In this document: one piece after another, positions 1 through 9,045 of the stretch
How positions within the stretch are numbered: position 1 is the first letter of the stretch
How the letters are laid out: each line of letters begins with the position of its first letter
NCBI GenBank assembly: GCA_963733915.1
Contig: CAVTEP010000006.1
Location: 806,001 to 870,000, forward strand
Reading direction: 5' to 3'
DNA length: 64,000 bases
Source of the DNA: Sulfomarinibacter sp963733915
GTDB taxonomy: Bacteria > Acidobacteriota > Thermoanaerobaculia > Thermoanaerobaculales > Sulfomarinibacteraceae
The notes under the pieces: generated by a model
What the model was told of the DNA's origin: nothing
The model's input: only the letters and a program-made list of their open reading frames with translations
The model's database searches: none
Made by a program: the position numbers and the translations under genes

Positions 1-118
1 TTTTGAGTCTTGAGTTTTGAGTTCTGAGTTTTGAGTTTTGAGTTCCCTCCCATCACTCCCCTTTCTTTCGGGGTGGGTGGGGGACAACTAAAAATTGAAA
101 ACTCAAAACTCAAAACTG
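1..118. repeat. Inverted TTTTGAG heptamer block
   Basis: Tandem TTTTGAG units with a few variants occupy 1-43. The inverse unit CTCAAAA recurs at about 96-116. Between them lies a pyrimidine-rich run, CCCTCCC, followed by a GGGTGGGTGGGGG run, so the block could fold into a long hairpin. No coding frame is credible. The left end is cut by the window edge. Confidence 0.85.
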
Positions 119-137
119 GTGGGGACGGGTGGGTGGC

Positions 138-242
138 AATTCTCAATTTTGAATTCTCAATTTTGAATTCCCGCCCGTCCTCCCCGAGATCAGGGACGGG
201 TGGAGGGGAATTCAAAACTGAGAATTGAGAATTGAGAATTCG
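138..242. repeat. Inverted AATTCTC/GAGAATT heptamer block
   Basis: AATTCTC and AATTTTG units at 138-170 face GAATTGA units at 209-241. The centre holds CCCGCCCGTCC and its near complement GGACGGGTGG, so arms and centre are both complementary. It lies directly upstream of the riboswitch. Confidence 0.85.
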
Positions 243-316
243 ATTCGTCCGGAGTTGACACCACCCGCAGCGGAACCCATACTCTGAGCAGTTCTTTGGC
301 GTACTGACGCAGCTGC

Positions 317-398
317 GTTTCCGTGGGGGTGCCCCGACGATATCGGGGCTGAGAGCACACCCCTCGAACCTGACCCGGATCATACCGGCGGAGGAAAC
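317..398 (+). promoter_or_regulatory. TPP riboswitch (THI element)
   Basis: The conserved blocks of the thiamine pyrophosphate aptamer appear in the right order: GGGGGTGCCCC, then GGGGCTGAGAG, then ACCCCTCGAACCTGA, then CCGGATCATACCGGCGGAGG. The closing helix P1 is GTTTCC (317-322) with GGAAAC (393-398). The start codon of the TonB-dependent receptor lies about 90 bases downstream. No clear terminator stem with a T-run is visible in between, so control of translation initiation is the simpler guess. In this class TPP binding normally turns expression off. Confidence 0.93.
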
Positions 399-488
399 TG
401 GAGACGCCCACCCCCTTGCCGCAGCGCATCCGGAGCGGGCTTCCCACAACCCGCCGGCCCAGCTCGGGTCGAGAACCGGAGCCACGGC

Positions 489-2932
489 ATGAGATCGCTC
501 ACACGACAATTGATCGGTTCTGCTGTTGACGGCATGGCCGCTGGCGGTTTCAGCGGTCGAGCTCCGCGGCACGCTCATCGATGCCGCCACCAAAGCACCC
601 GATCGCCGGCGCCGAAATCAGGGCGACGGCCGACCGGGTCGACCTCCACACCTCGACCGACGACGGCGGCGCGTTCACCTTTACGCTTCCCGACCCCGCG
701 CCGGCAAACCTGCGGGTGCGGGTGACGGCGACCGGATTCCAATCTCTCGACCTCAATATCACCGATCTCGCCCACACCCGTCTCCTCTCGCTCCAGGTGC
801 AACCCCTCTTTGCCGGCGAGGTGGAGGTCAGCGGCCTCCGTGCCGGGGGCGGCGATCCACCGGTCACCGTCAGCAACGTCGAACACGACGAGATCGAGCG
901 CCGCTATTGGGCCCAGGACGTGCCCGTGTTCCTCGAGCCGGTGCCCGGCTTCTACGCCTACAACGACTCGGGCAACGGCATCGGCTACTCGTACTTCTTC
1001 CTCCGCTCCTTCGACATGCGGCGGACCGCGGTCAGCCTCAACGGGGTGCCGCTCAACGACGCCCACTCACACGGTCTGTTCTTTATCGATCTGGCCGACT
1101 TTCTGGCCAGCACCGACGACATCCAGGTCCAGCGCGGTGTCGGCACCAACCTCTACGGCGGCAGCGCCATCGGTGGGTCGATCGACGTCCGGACCAGCAC
1201 GCCGGCCGCCGAGCGGCGGCTGCGGCTGGTCGCCTTGGGCGGTTCCTACGGCACCTCCAGGTTCTCGCTCGCCTTCGACACCGGCCTGATCGACGATCGC
1301 TGGGCGGCCTCGTTTCGCTACTCGAAGGTCTCGAGCGACGGCTATCGCGATCTCTCCTGGGCGTCGATGTGGAACTACTACGGCTCGGTCGTGCGCTACG
1401 GCGCCCGGACCACCCTCCAGATCAACCTCTTCGGCGGCCCCGAGGAGACCCACCTCGCCTTCGAGGGGATCCCAAGGGCGTATCTCGACGGTGAGGTCAC
1501 CGGCAATGTCCGCAGCGACCGCCGCTACAACCCCCTCCAGTACCCGAACGAGATCGACAGCTTTTTCCAGCCCCACTACCAGCTGGTCCACACCTGGCAG
1601 CTCAGCGACGACCTGGTGTTCCGGAACACGTTTTTCTACTTCACCGGCGACGGCTATTTCCAGCAGTTCAAGGAAGACCGCTGGTTCCCCGAGTACGGTC
1701 TGCCCCCCTTTCCAGGACCGGGCGGCGAACTCATCGACACGACCGATCTGGTGCGCCGCCGTGAGGTGGACGAGTGGGACGGCGGCTGGATTCCGAACCT
1801 CGAGTGGCGGCACGGCGGCGGCCGGGGCTCGCTCCAATTCGGCGCCGCCGTGCGGTTCCACAGCGGCCGCCACTTCGGCCTCGTCCAGTGGGCGCAGTTC
1901 TATCCCCCCGAGCTGCCACCCGACCACCGCTACTACGACTACCAGCTCGACAAGAGGACCCTCCAGCCCTTCGTCCAGGAGAGCTGGCGTTTCGGCGATC
2001 GCTGGAGCCTGCTTGCCGGTCTGACCTGGACCTCCCACCGCTACGACATGCACGACGACACGATTGAAGGTGTCGCGTTCGACACCAGCTACACCTATCT
2101 CCTGCCCAGGCTCGGTCTCAGCTACCGCGCATCGCAGAGTTGGAGCCTCTACGGCAACGTCTCGCGCGGCGGCCGTGAGCCGGCCTTCCGCGACATCTAT
2201 GACCCGCAGGACTTCTGGGCCCCGCCACCGCAGGAGCTGGATCCCGAGGAGCTCACCGACTACGAGCTCGGCGCTCGTTACACCTGGAAGACCGGCGGCG
2301 CCAACCTCAATTTCTACTACCTCGACTTTTCGAACGCCATCGTCTGGGCCGGCGGTCTCGACAACAACGGCGATCCGGTGACCGCGAACGGAGCCTTGAC
2401 CACCCACCGCGGCGTCGAGCTCGATCTGACCTGGGCGCCGCACCCGCGTTGGAGCGGCCGGCTGACGGCCGCCTGGGCCCGCAACACCATCGACGAGTTC
2501 GTCGAGTATGGCTACGGCGGCGAGGAGATCGACCAGTCCGGCAACTCGCTGCCGGTGAGTCCGGAGCTGATGGGCACCCTCGAGATCCGGGGCGGTGCCG
2601 GGCCGGTCGACGGCTTTCTGCAGCTCCGCTTTGTCGACGATTTCTACCTCGACAACACCGAGGACATGCGCAGGTTCCCCGAGATCCGTGACGACCCCGC
2701 GTACATCCACCGCGTCAACCCGGCCTACGCCGTCGCCGGTCTCGGGCTCGATGTCGACCTCGGCCGGACCCTCGCCGATCTCATCAGCGCCCGTCGACTC
2801 AGCCTGCAGGTGAGGGTCAACAATCTCGGCAACGAGCTCTACACGACCTTTGGATACTTCGACGGCGTTCAGCCGGTGTGGATCCCGGCGGCGACCACGA
2901 ACGGGTATCTCGGACTGACCTTCGACTGGTAG
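489..2932 (+). CDS. TonB-dependent outer-membrane receptor under TPP riboswitch, 5' end frameshifted
   Basis: Outer-membrane barrel for energised uptake; the riboswitch points to thiamine or a derivative as substrate. The continuous frame from about 581 shows a carboxypeptidase-like regulatory domain (IAGAEIRATADRV, roughly the first 70 residues), a plug domain (LNGVPLNDAHSHG, GTNLYGGSAIGGSIDV), a long barrel and an aromatic C-terminus (FDW). The start ATG at 489 reads MRSLTRQLIG in one frame. The hydrophobic signal segment (SVLLLTAWPLAVSA) and ELRGTLIDAATK lie in a second frame, and the rest in a third. One base change near 512 and one near 600 would restore a normal protein. Sequencing error or a decayed 5' end are both possible. 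Confidence 0.85.
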
Positions 2933-3007
2933 GGGGTCGCAGCCGAGCCGAGGTTTACCGGGTCGGCGGGGAAGGGTTAAACTACCTGCGGTGGCACCGC
3001 ACGACGC

Positions 3008-3721
3008 ATGATCAAGGCGATCATCACCTTTCTCCTGTTGATGATCATCCGGACCTCGAGCCGGATCTTCTTTCGGCTCGAAAACGAGTGGCTGGACGGT
3101 GAGCCGGACGACTACGCGCTGAACACCCGCATCGTCGCGATTCTCAACCACACCAGCCTCTACGAACCCCTGATCGCCGGTTACGCCCCCGCCAATCTGC
3201 TGTGGAAGTTCGCCCGTCACGGGCTCCTCCCGGTGGCCGAGAAGACCATGAAGCGACGCATCGGGATGTTCTTCCGTCTGCTGGTCCGCCATCCGATCGT
3301 GGTCACCCGCCAGCGCGACCAGACCTGGGACAACGTGCTCAACCGGGTCGATGCGAAAGCCCTCGTGATCATCCTCCCCGAGGGCCGGATGAAGCGGGCC
3401 AACGGCCTCGACGCGCAGGGCCGGCCGATGACCGTTCGCAGCGGCATCGCCGACATCCTCGAGGTCCTGCCCGGAGGGCGGATGCTGGTCGTCTACTCGG
3501 GCGGCCTCCACCACGTCCAGGTCCCGGGCGAGCTCCTGCCGACCCCGTTCAAGACCATCCGCTGCCGGATGGAGATGCTGGACATCGCCGACTACAAGAC
3601 CGGGGTCACGAAAGAACACCCCGAGCTCGACTTCCATCACGCGGTGATCGCCGACCTGACGCGGCGGCGGGATGAGTACTGTCCCACGGAGCAGAATGAG
3701 GAATTAGGAATGAGGAATTAG
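3008..3721 (+). CDS. PlsC-like lysophospholipid acyltransferase family protein
   Basis: The protein (237 residues) has an N-terminal hydrophobic segment (residues 2-14), then NHTSLYEPL, which matches the acyltransferase NHxxxxD box with Glu in place of Asp, and LPEGRMKR, which matches the second family box (FPEGTRS). It probably transfers acyl chains to a glycerolipid at the inner membrane; the exact acceptor cannot be told. The Asp-to-Glu change in the catalytic box is unusual. The last residues (EELGMRN) and the stop are encoded inside a GGAATTA/GGAATGA repeat, so the native C-terminus has probably been replaced. No strong ribosome binding site precedes the ATG. Confidence 0.75.
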   Translation: MIKAIITFLLLMIIRTSSRIFFRLENEWLDGEPDDYALNTRIVAILNHTSLYEPLIAGYAPANLLWKFARHGLLPVAEKTMKRRIGMFFRLLVRHPIVVTRQRDQTWDNVLNRVDAKALVIILPEGRMKRANGLDAQGRPMTVRSGIADILEVLPGGRMLVVYSGGLHHVQVPGELLPTPFKTIRCRMEMLDIADYKTGVTKEHPELDFHHAVIADLTRRRDEYCPTEQNEELGMRN

Positions 3722-3781
3722 GAATTCCCACCCCACCTCCCGGGACCGTGGGGCGGGCGGATGTCATTCCTCGTTCCTGGT
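3693..3781. repeat. GGAATTA/GGAATGA block between convergent genes
   Basis: Four left units (GGAATGA, GGAATTA) and inverse copies (ATTCCTC, GTTCCTGG) on the right bracket CCCACCCCACC and GGGGCGGGCGG. The block lies between the ends of the convergent acyltransferase and Nudix genes and contains the stop of the first. A hairpin here could end transcription from both sides. Confidence 0.8.
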
Positions 3782-3793
3782 CACTGATTCAAC

Positions 3794-4345
3794 TCAGATC
3801 CAGCCGTTGAGCTGCGCGAGGAGCAGCGTCGCGATCGTCTTGCTGTCTCGGATCTCACCCGAACGGCAGGCAGCCAGGGCCTCGTCAACCGTCATGGTGA
3901 CGATCTCGATCGCCTCGTCCGGGTCGGGAACGACATCGGGGGCGGGCTCGAGCGGGGTGGCGATGAAGGCGTGCAGCACCTCGTCGGAGAAGCCGGGGGT
4001 GGTGTAGAACGAGCCCAGCGGCCGGATCTCGACCGCCCGCCACCCGGTCTCCTCCTCGAGCTCGCGGGCCGCGCACTCGGACGGTTCCTCACCGGAATCG
4101 AGCTTGCCGGCCGGCAGCTCGAGAACCACGGTGCCGGTCGGGTAGCGGTACTGCCGGACCAGCTCGACCCGCCCGTCATCGTGCAGCGGCAGTATCACCA
4201 CCGCGCCGCGGTGCCGCACGACCTCCCGCAGGGCCTCGGCGCCGCTCGGCAAACGCACGCGGTCCACCTCGATATTCAGGATCCTGCCCTCGTAGACCTT
4301 CTCACTTGACAGCCTCTCCTCGCGCAACCGCTGGTCATCGGTCAT
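3794..4345 (-). CDS. Nudix hydrolase, ADP-ribose pyrophosphatase type
   Basis: The 183-residue protein contains a complete Nudix box, G-x5-E-x7-REL-EEETGW, within LPAGKLDSGEE...ARELEEETGW at about residues 85-110. The N-terminal strand-rich region, the RQYRYP motif and the overall length fit the ADP-ribose/sugar-nucleotide pyrophosphatase group (NudF-like). It should hydrolyse a nucleoside diphosphate linked to another moiety, with Mg2+ held by the Glu residues of the box. The start was placed at MTDDQ because GGAG lies eight bases upstream; the open frame continues further but without such a site. Exact substrate is not determined. Confidence 0.88.
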   Translation of the reverse strand: MTDDQRLREERLSSEKVYEGRILNIEVDRVRLPSGAEALREVVRHRGAVVILPLHDDGRVELVRQYRYPTGTVVLELPAGKLDSGEEPSECAARELEEETGWRAVEIRPLGSFYTTPGFSDEVLHAFIATPLEPAPDVVPDPDEAIEIVTMTVDEALAACRSGEIRDSKTIATLLLAQLNGWI

Positions 4346-4487
4346 CTCAACTCCAATCGTCCGTCGCGCAGCTTCGAGACGGGTGCCCCGGGATGGTACG
4401 GCATCCTGGCTCGGAAACCACCCAAAACCGGAACAAACCCTGGCATCGATCCTGCAAAATCCCGGCGTGGTGAAATGGAGGTCCGCC

Positions 4488-4682
4488 ATGACGCCTGTGA
4501 CGACCTACGAGCTGGTCTACGCGTCCAACCCGAACGACCTTTCGCTGGCCGTGACCGATCACATGATCGACGGCTGGTACCCGCTCGGCCGGCCCTTCGT
4601 GCACGGCGAACGGTACATCCAGGCGATGGTCCGGGACCGGCAGGCCGACAAACGGCTGCGCAAGACGACCGGCGACAGTTGA
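4488..4682 (+). CDS. DUF1737 small protein
   Basis: A 64-residue protein whose body (TYELVYASNPNDLSLAVTDH, then GWYPLGRPFVHG and YIQAMVR) matches the DUF1737 pattern, in which a Gly-Trp-x-Pro-x-Gly core is followed by a Gln-Ala-Met ending. Function is unknown. A strong GGAGG eight bases before the ATG at 4488 sets the start. It lies divergent from the Nudix gene and directly abuts the 3' end of the PLP enzyme gene on the other strand. Confidence 0.8.
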   Translation: MTPVTTYELVYASNPNDLSLAVTDHMIDGWYPLGRPFVHGERYIQAMVRDRQADKRLRKTTGDS

Positions 4683-6149
4683 TCAGCGATAGCGCTCCAT
4701 CAGACCGGTCCGCGCGTTGAACTCATCGATGCGGCGGTCCCACTCTTCCCAGGCATGGAGGTGGCGGGTCCAGTAGTCGTCGTCGTACCACTGGGCGTCG
4801 AGCTCCTCGACCGTCTTGCCCTGCTGCTCCACCCAGGTGAAGTACTTGAGGTTGTGGATCCGCTTCCGGTCCCAGTAGCCGAGCTCCAACACGTGGTCGG
4901 TGCCGGCGCCGAGAAGGTGGCGCTCATGGTGCACCGCGGCCGCGGTTTCGGTGTAGACGCCGTGCCGATTGCGCTCCTCTTCGAACCGTGAACCGTAGAG
5001 CTCCATCGAGTCGGTGGCGACGGTGAAGAGCATGTCCTTCGAACCCATCTCGAAAAACCGCGCCGTCTTGACCGCGGTCAGGAGGTTGGCGATGCCCGAG
5101 ATACCCAGCACATCGAGCCGGTCGACGAGCGACGGGTCGACCCCGCGTGCCTTCAGATACGACCGTCCCTCCGGCTCGTTGAAGAGCCGCAGCAGACCCA
5201 TGCAGCCCTGGTCGTCGATCCCCGCCACCACGTCCATGTTCTTGATGTTGTGGATCCACGGCACGTGCTTGTCGCCGATCCCCTCGATGCGGTGCGAACC
5301 GTAGCCGTTGAGGAGAAGGGTCGGGCACTGCAGCGCCTCCGCCGCCACCACCTTGAGCTTCGGAAAGACCTCGCGCAGGTACTCGGCGCAGCCGAGAGTC
5401 CCGGCCGAGCCCTGGGTGAGGCAGACGCCGGCAAAACGGGATTTCGCCTCGCGCTCCGCTTCGAAGACCTCCTCCATCGCACGGCCGGTGCAGACGTAGT
5501 GCCAGACGGCGTTGCCGAACTCGGCAAACTGGTTGAGGACCACGATCCCGTCGCCCCGTTCGGCCTTCAGCTCCCTGGTCTTGTCGTAGATCTCCTTGAC
5601 GTTGGACTCGGAGCCCGGTGTCGCGAAGATCTCGGAGCCGATCTTCTCCAGCCACTCGAAGCGCTCGCGCGACATGCCCTCGGGCAGGACCGCGATCGAG
5701 GGACACGCGAGCAGATGGGCGTCGTAGGCGCCGCCGCGGCAGTAGTTGCCGGTCGACGGCCACAGAGCCTTCTGGGTGGTGGGGTCGAAGTCGCCCCGCA
5801 CCAGCTTCTCGACCAGCGGCCCGAAGGTCGCGCCCACCTTGTGCGCCCCGGTCGGAAAGTACTTTCCGAGGAGCACGAAGATGCGGGCCTCGACCCCGGT
5901 CAGCGCGCCCGGCAGCTCGATGAAGTTGACCGACCCGAATCCGCCGCCGGAGGCGACCGGCTCGTTCTTCCAGGTGATCCGGAAGAGGTTGCGGGGGTCG
6001 AGGTCCCAGAGGCCGATCCCGGCAAGCTCCTCCCTGATACCTCGTGGGATCAGCTCGGGCTTCGCCATCTGGCGGTAGGTCGGAATAATGATGTCGCGCT
6101 CGCGGCAACGCCGGACGGTGTTGGCGAGCACCTCGTCTGGGGTCGGCAT
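4683..6149 (-). CDS. PLP-dependent fold-type-II lyase/synthase-like enzyme
   Basis: This 488-residue protein belongs to the tryptophan-synthase-beta/cysteine-synthase superfamily. The PLP lysine is expected in PTGAHKVGATFG (about residue 108), and a glycine-rich phosphate-binding loop is seen in TQGSAGTLG. It is longer than cysteine synthase (about 310) or diaminopropionate ammonia-lyase (about 400) and has an extra C-terminal acidic, Trp-rich region. It is divergent from a YgeY-type hydrolase and near a YgeW-type carbamoyltransferase. In E. coli those two flank the PLP enzyme YgeX, so a matching role in diamino acid or purine-derived catabolism is possible, but sequence similarity to YgeX is weak. 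Start at MPTPDEV, with GGAGAG just upstream. Confidence 0.75.
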   Translation of the reverse strand: MPTPDEVLANTVRRCRERDIIIPTYRQMAKPELIPRGIREELAGIGLWDLDPRNLFRITWKNEPVASGGGFGSVNFIELPGALTGVEARIFVLLGKYFPTGAHKVGATFGPLVEKLVRGDFDPTTQKALWPSTGNYCRGGAYDAHLLACPSIAVLPEGMSRERFEWLEKIGSEIFATPGSESNVKEIYDKTRELKAERGDGIVVLNQFAEFGNAVWHYVCTGRAMEEVFEAEREAKSRFAGVCLTQGSAGTLGCAEYLREVFPKLKVVAAEALQCPTLLLNGYGSHRIEGIGDKHVPWIHNIKNMDVVAGIDDQGCMGLLRLFNEPEGRSYLKARGVDPSLVDRLDVLGISGIANLLTAVKTARFFEMGSKDMLFTVATDSMELYGSRFEEERNRHGVYTETAAAVHHERHLLGAGTDHVLELGYWDRKRIHNLKYFTWVEQQGKTVEELDAQWYDDDYWTRHLHAWEEWDRRIDEFNARTGLMERYR

Positions 6150-6189
6150 CTCTCCGGTCCTTTCGGGCGCTCGAAACGGCGCCATTCGG

Positions 6190-6197
6190 ACTATAGT
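6190..6197. promoter_or_regulatory. Palindromic -10 element shared by divergent promoters
   Basis: ACTATAGT is its own reverse complement, so TATAGT can be read as a -10 box on both strands. It lies 52 bases before the YgeY-type ATG and 40 bases before the PLP-enzyme ATG. No convincing -35 boxes were picked out. Confidence 0.45.
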
Positions 6198-6249
6198 ACA
6201 CACCGGCCGTTTGCCCACCGGGCTTCGGAACGGGCCGCGAGGAGGATCG

Positions 6250-7498
6250 ATGACACAAGACCGGGGTCCTGCGGCGCTGAGCGCCGCCCGTCGCTACGAA
6301 GAAAACATCGTCCGCTTCCTGCGCGACCTCATCGCCATCCCGGCGGAGAGCGGACAGGAGGGCGAGCGGTGCGAGCGGGTCCGCCGCGAGTACGAGGCGC
6401 TGGGCTTTGACGAGGTCTTCTTTGACGGCCTCGGCACCGTGGTCGGCCGCATCGGGTCGGGCGATTTCAAGATCCTTTTCGACGGCCACATCGATTGCGT
6501 CGGCGTCGGCGACCCCGACAGCTGGGGCTTCGATCCCTTCGCCGGCAAGCTCGCCGACGGCGAGGTCTGGGGCCGCGGCGCGGTCGACGAGCTGCCGGCC
6601 GATTGCCGGCATGGCCTACGGCGCCAAGATCCTGGCCGAGCGCGGCCTGCCGGACGGCGTCAGCCTCTACCTCACCGCATCGGTGATGGAGGAGGACTGC
6701 GACGGCTACTGCATGCGCCATCTGATCGAGAACGAGGGCATCAAACCCGATGTCGTGGTGCTCGGTGAGCCGACCGACCTCGCGGTCTTTCGCGGCCACC
6801 GTGGTCGGATGGAGGCCACGATCACCACCCACGGCGTGTCGGCCCACGGGGCGCACGCCGCCCGCGGCGTCAACGCGTTGTACAAGATGGCGCCGATCAT
6901 CTCGGACGTGGAAAAGCTCAACGGCGGTCTCGCCGAGGACGATTTTCTCGGCAAGGGCTCGATCATCGTCTCATCGATCGAGTGCACGACGCCGTCGCTC
7001 AACGCGGTGCCCGACTCCGCCCGGATCTACCTCGACCGGCGGCTCACCATCGGCGAGACCGTCGACAGCGCGATGGCCGAGCTGCGGGCACTCCCCCACC
7101 TCGGTGATGCCGAGGTCGAGCTCTTGAAGTACGACTCGGTGAGCTGGCGGGGGACCAGGGCTCAGCAGGACAAGTACTACCCGACCTGGGTCCTCGACGA
7201 AGACCACGCGCTGGTTCAGGGAGCGGCGGCCGCCGCCGCCGAGGTGCTCGGGGCCAGACCGCCCATCTCGCGTTGGTGGTTCTCGACCAACGGCGTCGCC
7301 ACGATGGGTGCGTACGGCATCCCGACCATCGGCTTCGCCCCGGGCCGCGAAGAGCTCGCCCACACCACCGAAGAACATGTCAAGGTCGAAGACCTCATCA
7401 AAGCCACCGCGGTGTACTCTCTGATACCAGAAGTACTTGCCGAGCAGACCGTCGCAAACACGAAGACACAAAGGCACAAAGGTAGCCACCAAGAATGA
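6250..7498 (+). CDS. ygeY: YgeY-type M20 family metallohydrolase, one frameshift
   Basis: M20 peptidase/deacylase family; YgeY proteins are linked with the selenium-associated purine and diaminopropionate gene clusters. Visible features are the metal-site DGHIDCVGVGD (about residue 79), EEDCDG for the catalytic Glu pair, GEPTDLAVFRGHRGR, and STNGVATMG near the C-terminus, all close to YgeY. The frame breaks near 6600: GRGAVDELP reads in frame 1 and IAGMAYGAKIL in frame 2, at a GCCGGC...GCCGGC hairpin. One base change would join them. Start ATG at 6250 follows GAGGAGG. The last residues (ANTKTQRHKG...) are encoded by a repeat arm, and the stop overlaps the next ATG. Confidence 0.85.
7459..7482 (+). 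repeat. Left inverted repeat of the GxxExxY element
   Basis: ACACAAAGGCACAAAGG-type repeat. It encodes the last residues of the YgeY-type protein. Confidence 0.75.
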
Positions 7499-7879
7499 CC
7501 CTTTCACCCCGGACAGAGGAAATAGCGACCGAAATTGTCGATGCAGCATATTTGGTGCACTCGACGCTGGGGCCCGGCCTCCTCGAGTCAGTCTATGAGG
7601 AGTGTATGGCCTACGAACTTTCAGAGCGCGGCCTCTCGTACAAACAACAACTTGTGATGCCGATCAACTACAAAGACCATCAAATAGACTCGGGGCTCCG
7701 CCTGGATTTTTTGGTCGAACGACCTGGTGGTAATTGAAATCAAGGCGGTTGAGACACTGGTAGCCGTCCACACCTCACAGCTGTTGACATACCTGAAACT
7801 CGGCAACTATCGGCTTGGCTTTCTCATAAACTTCAACGTGTCCCTCATCAAGAATGGTATTCATCGGTACGTGATGTGA
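7495..7879 (+). pseudogene. GxxExxY protein gene, frameshifted
   Basis: The first frame gives the family signature GPGLLESVYEECMAYEL (about residues 22-38), then YKQQL and LRLDFLVE. It stops after about 80 residues. The next frame continues at once with VVIEIKAVETL, SQLLTYLKLGNYRLGFLINF and IHRYVM, which is the normal second half of this PD-(D/E)XK-like family. A one-base change near 7725 would restore about 128 residues. Family function is not established; members are often scattered in variable regions of acidobacterial and bacteroidete genomes. The ATG overlaps the stop of ygeY. Confidence 0.85.
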
Positions 7880-7903
7880 CACAGATGATTTTCTTTGTGA
7901 CAA

Positions 7904-7928
7904 CCTTCGTGTCTTTGTGCCTTTGTGG
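7904..7928 (-). repeat. Right inverted repeat of the GxxExxY element
   Basis: Inverse copy of the left repeat (CTTTGTGCCTTTGT). It lies 53 bases before the YgeW-type start codon. Confidence 0.75.
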
Positions 7929-7980
7929 TTCAAATGGTGGGTGGGGGGTATTCCAGGTCCGCCGGAGGGAGAACAGCACA

Positions 7981-8954
7981 TGACAGGACAGCTCAAAGGT
8001 AGGGATTTCATCACGACTCAGGACTGGTCGGTCGAGGAGCTCGGGGAGGCGCTCGATCTGGCGGCGGAGCTCAAGGCGAAGCGCGCCGCCGGGGAGCCGA
8101 CTCCGCTGCTGTCGGCAAAGACGCTCTACATGATCTTCTTCGACGCCTCGACCAGGACCCGCAACTCCTTCGAAACCGGCATCACCCAGCTCGGCGGCCA
8201 CGGCATCTACCTGTCCCCCGACAAGATGCAGATCTCGCACGGCGAGAACGCCAAGGACACCGCCAATGTGCTGTCGCGTTACGGTGAAGGGATCGCGATC
8301 CGCCACTGCGCCTTCGGCGAGGGCAACACATACATCCGCGAGGTCGCCGAGCACGCCTCGGTGCCGGTCATCTCCATGCAGTGTGACGTCTACCACCCGT
8401 GCCAGATTCTCGCCGACCTGCTGACCATCCGCGAAAAACACGGCAAGACCCGCGGCCTCAAGCTCGGCGTCGCCTGGACCTCGGCCCCCAACTACGTGCG
8501 GCCGTTGTCGGTGCCGCAGAGCCTGATCCTGCTGATGCCCCGTTTTGGCATCGACGTCACCCTCGCCTACCCGCCGGAGTTCAAGCTGATGCCCGAGATC
8601 GAGGCCCAGGCGAAGGCCAACGCCGAGGCCGGCGGCGCCCGATTCGAGATCACCCACCGCTTCGAGGACGCCTTCACCGATGCCAACGTCGTCGTCCCGA
8701 AATCGTGGGGCCCGCTGATGACCACCCGCGACACCGAGGAAGGCCTGGCGCTGATCGAGAAGTACCCGGCCTGGCGCTGCGGCGCCGAGCACATGGCCCT
8801 CGGCGCCGACAACCTCATCTACATGCACCCGCTGCCCGCCGACCGCGGCCGCGAGGTCACGGACGAGGTCATCGACGGCCCGCAGTCGGTGGTCTACGAC
8901 GAGGCCGAGAACCGCCTCCACGTCCAGAAGGCATTGATGGCGCTGACGATGTAG
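7981..8954 (+). CDS. ygeW: YgeW-type knotted carbamoyltransferase
   Basis: A 324-residue member of the aspartate/ornithine carbamoyltransferase superfamily. The carbamoyl-phosphate loop is STRTRNSFE (about residues 48-56). HPCQILADL and the C-terminal MHPLPADRGREV are further active-site blocks. The insert around CDVYHP and the sequence APNYVRPLSVPQS resemble the YgeW group rather than ornithine carbamoyltransferase, whose second substrate is unknown. Start ATG at 7981 follows GGAGGGAG. With the YgeY-type hydrolase and the PLP enzyme it forms a reduced version of the E. coli ygeWXY cluster. The repeat element now separates it from ygeY. Confidence 0.85.
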
Positions 8955-9045
8955 CCCACCCGCCCCTCCGGGATCAGGACGCAGGCTTCGGGGCACAGAA
9001 CCACCCACCGATTCACGCTCGTCGTGGAAGGCGCACGAAATCGTG

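Larger units (their letters stand above)
7459..7928. mobile_element. Candidate small element: GxxExxY gene between inverted repeats
   Basis: The 14-base sequence ACAAAGGCACAAAG at 7468-7481 recurs exactly inverted at 7913-7926, within wider, looser repeats (7459-7482 and 7904-7928). The only gene inside is the broken GxxExxY frame. The unit interrupts the ygeY-ygeW neighbourhood and supplies the C-terminal tail and stop of ygeY, as expected of an insertion. No transposase or target-site duplication was recognised, so mobility is inference. Confidence 0.55.

Noticed and set aside
1067..3640. Long open frame (857 codons) on the minus strand over the TonB receptor and acyltransferase
   Set aside because: It is antisense to two genes with clear family motifs. 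High GC opens this frame by chance; its protein has low complexity and no domain.
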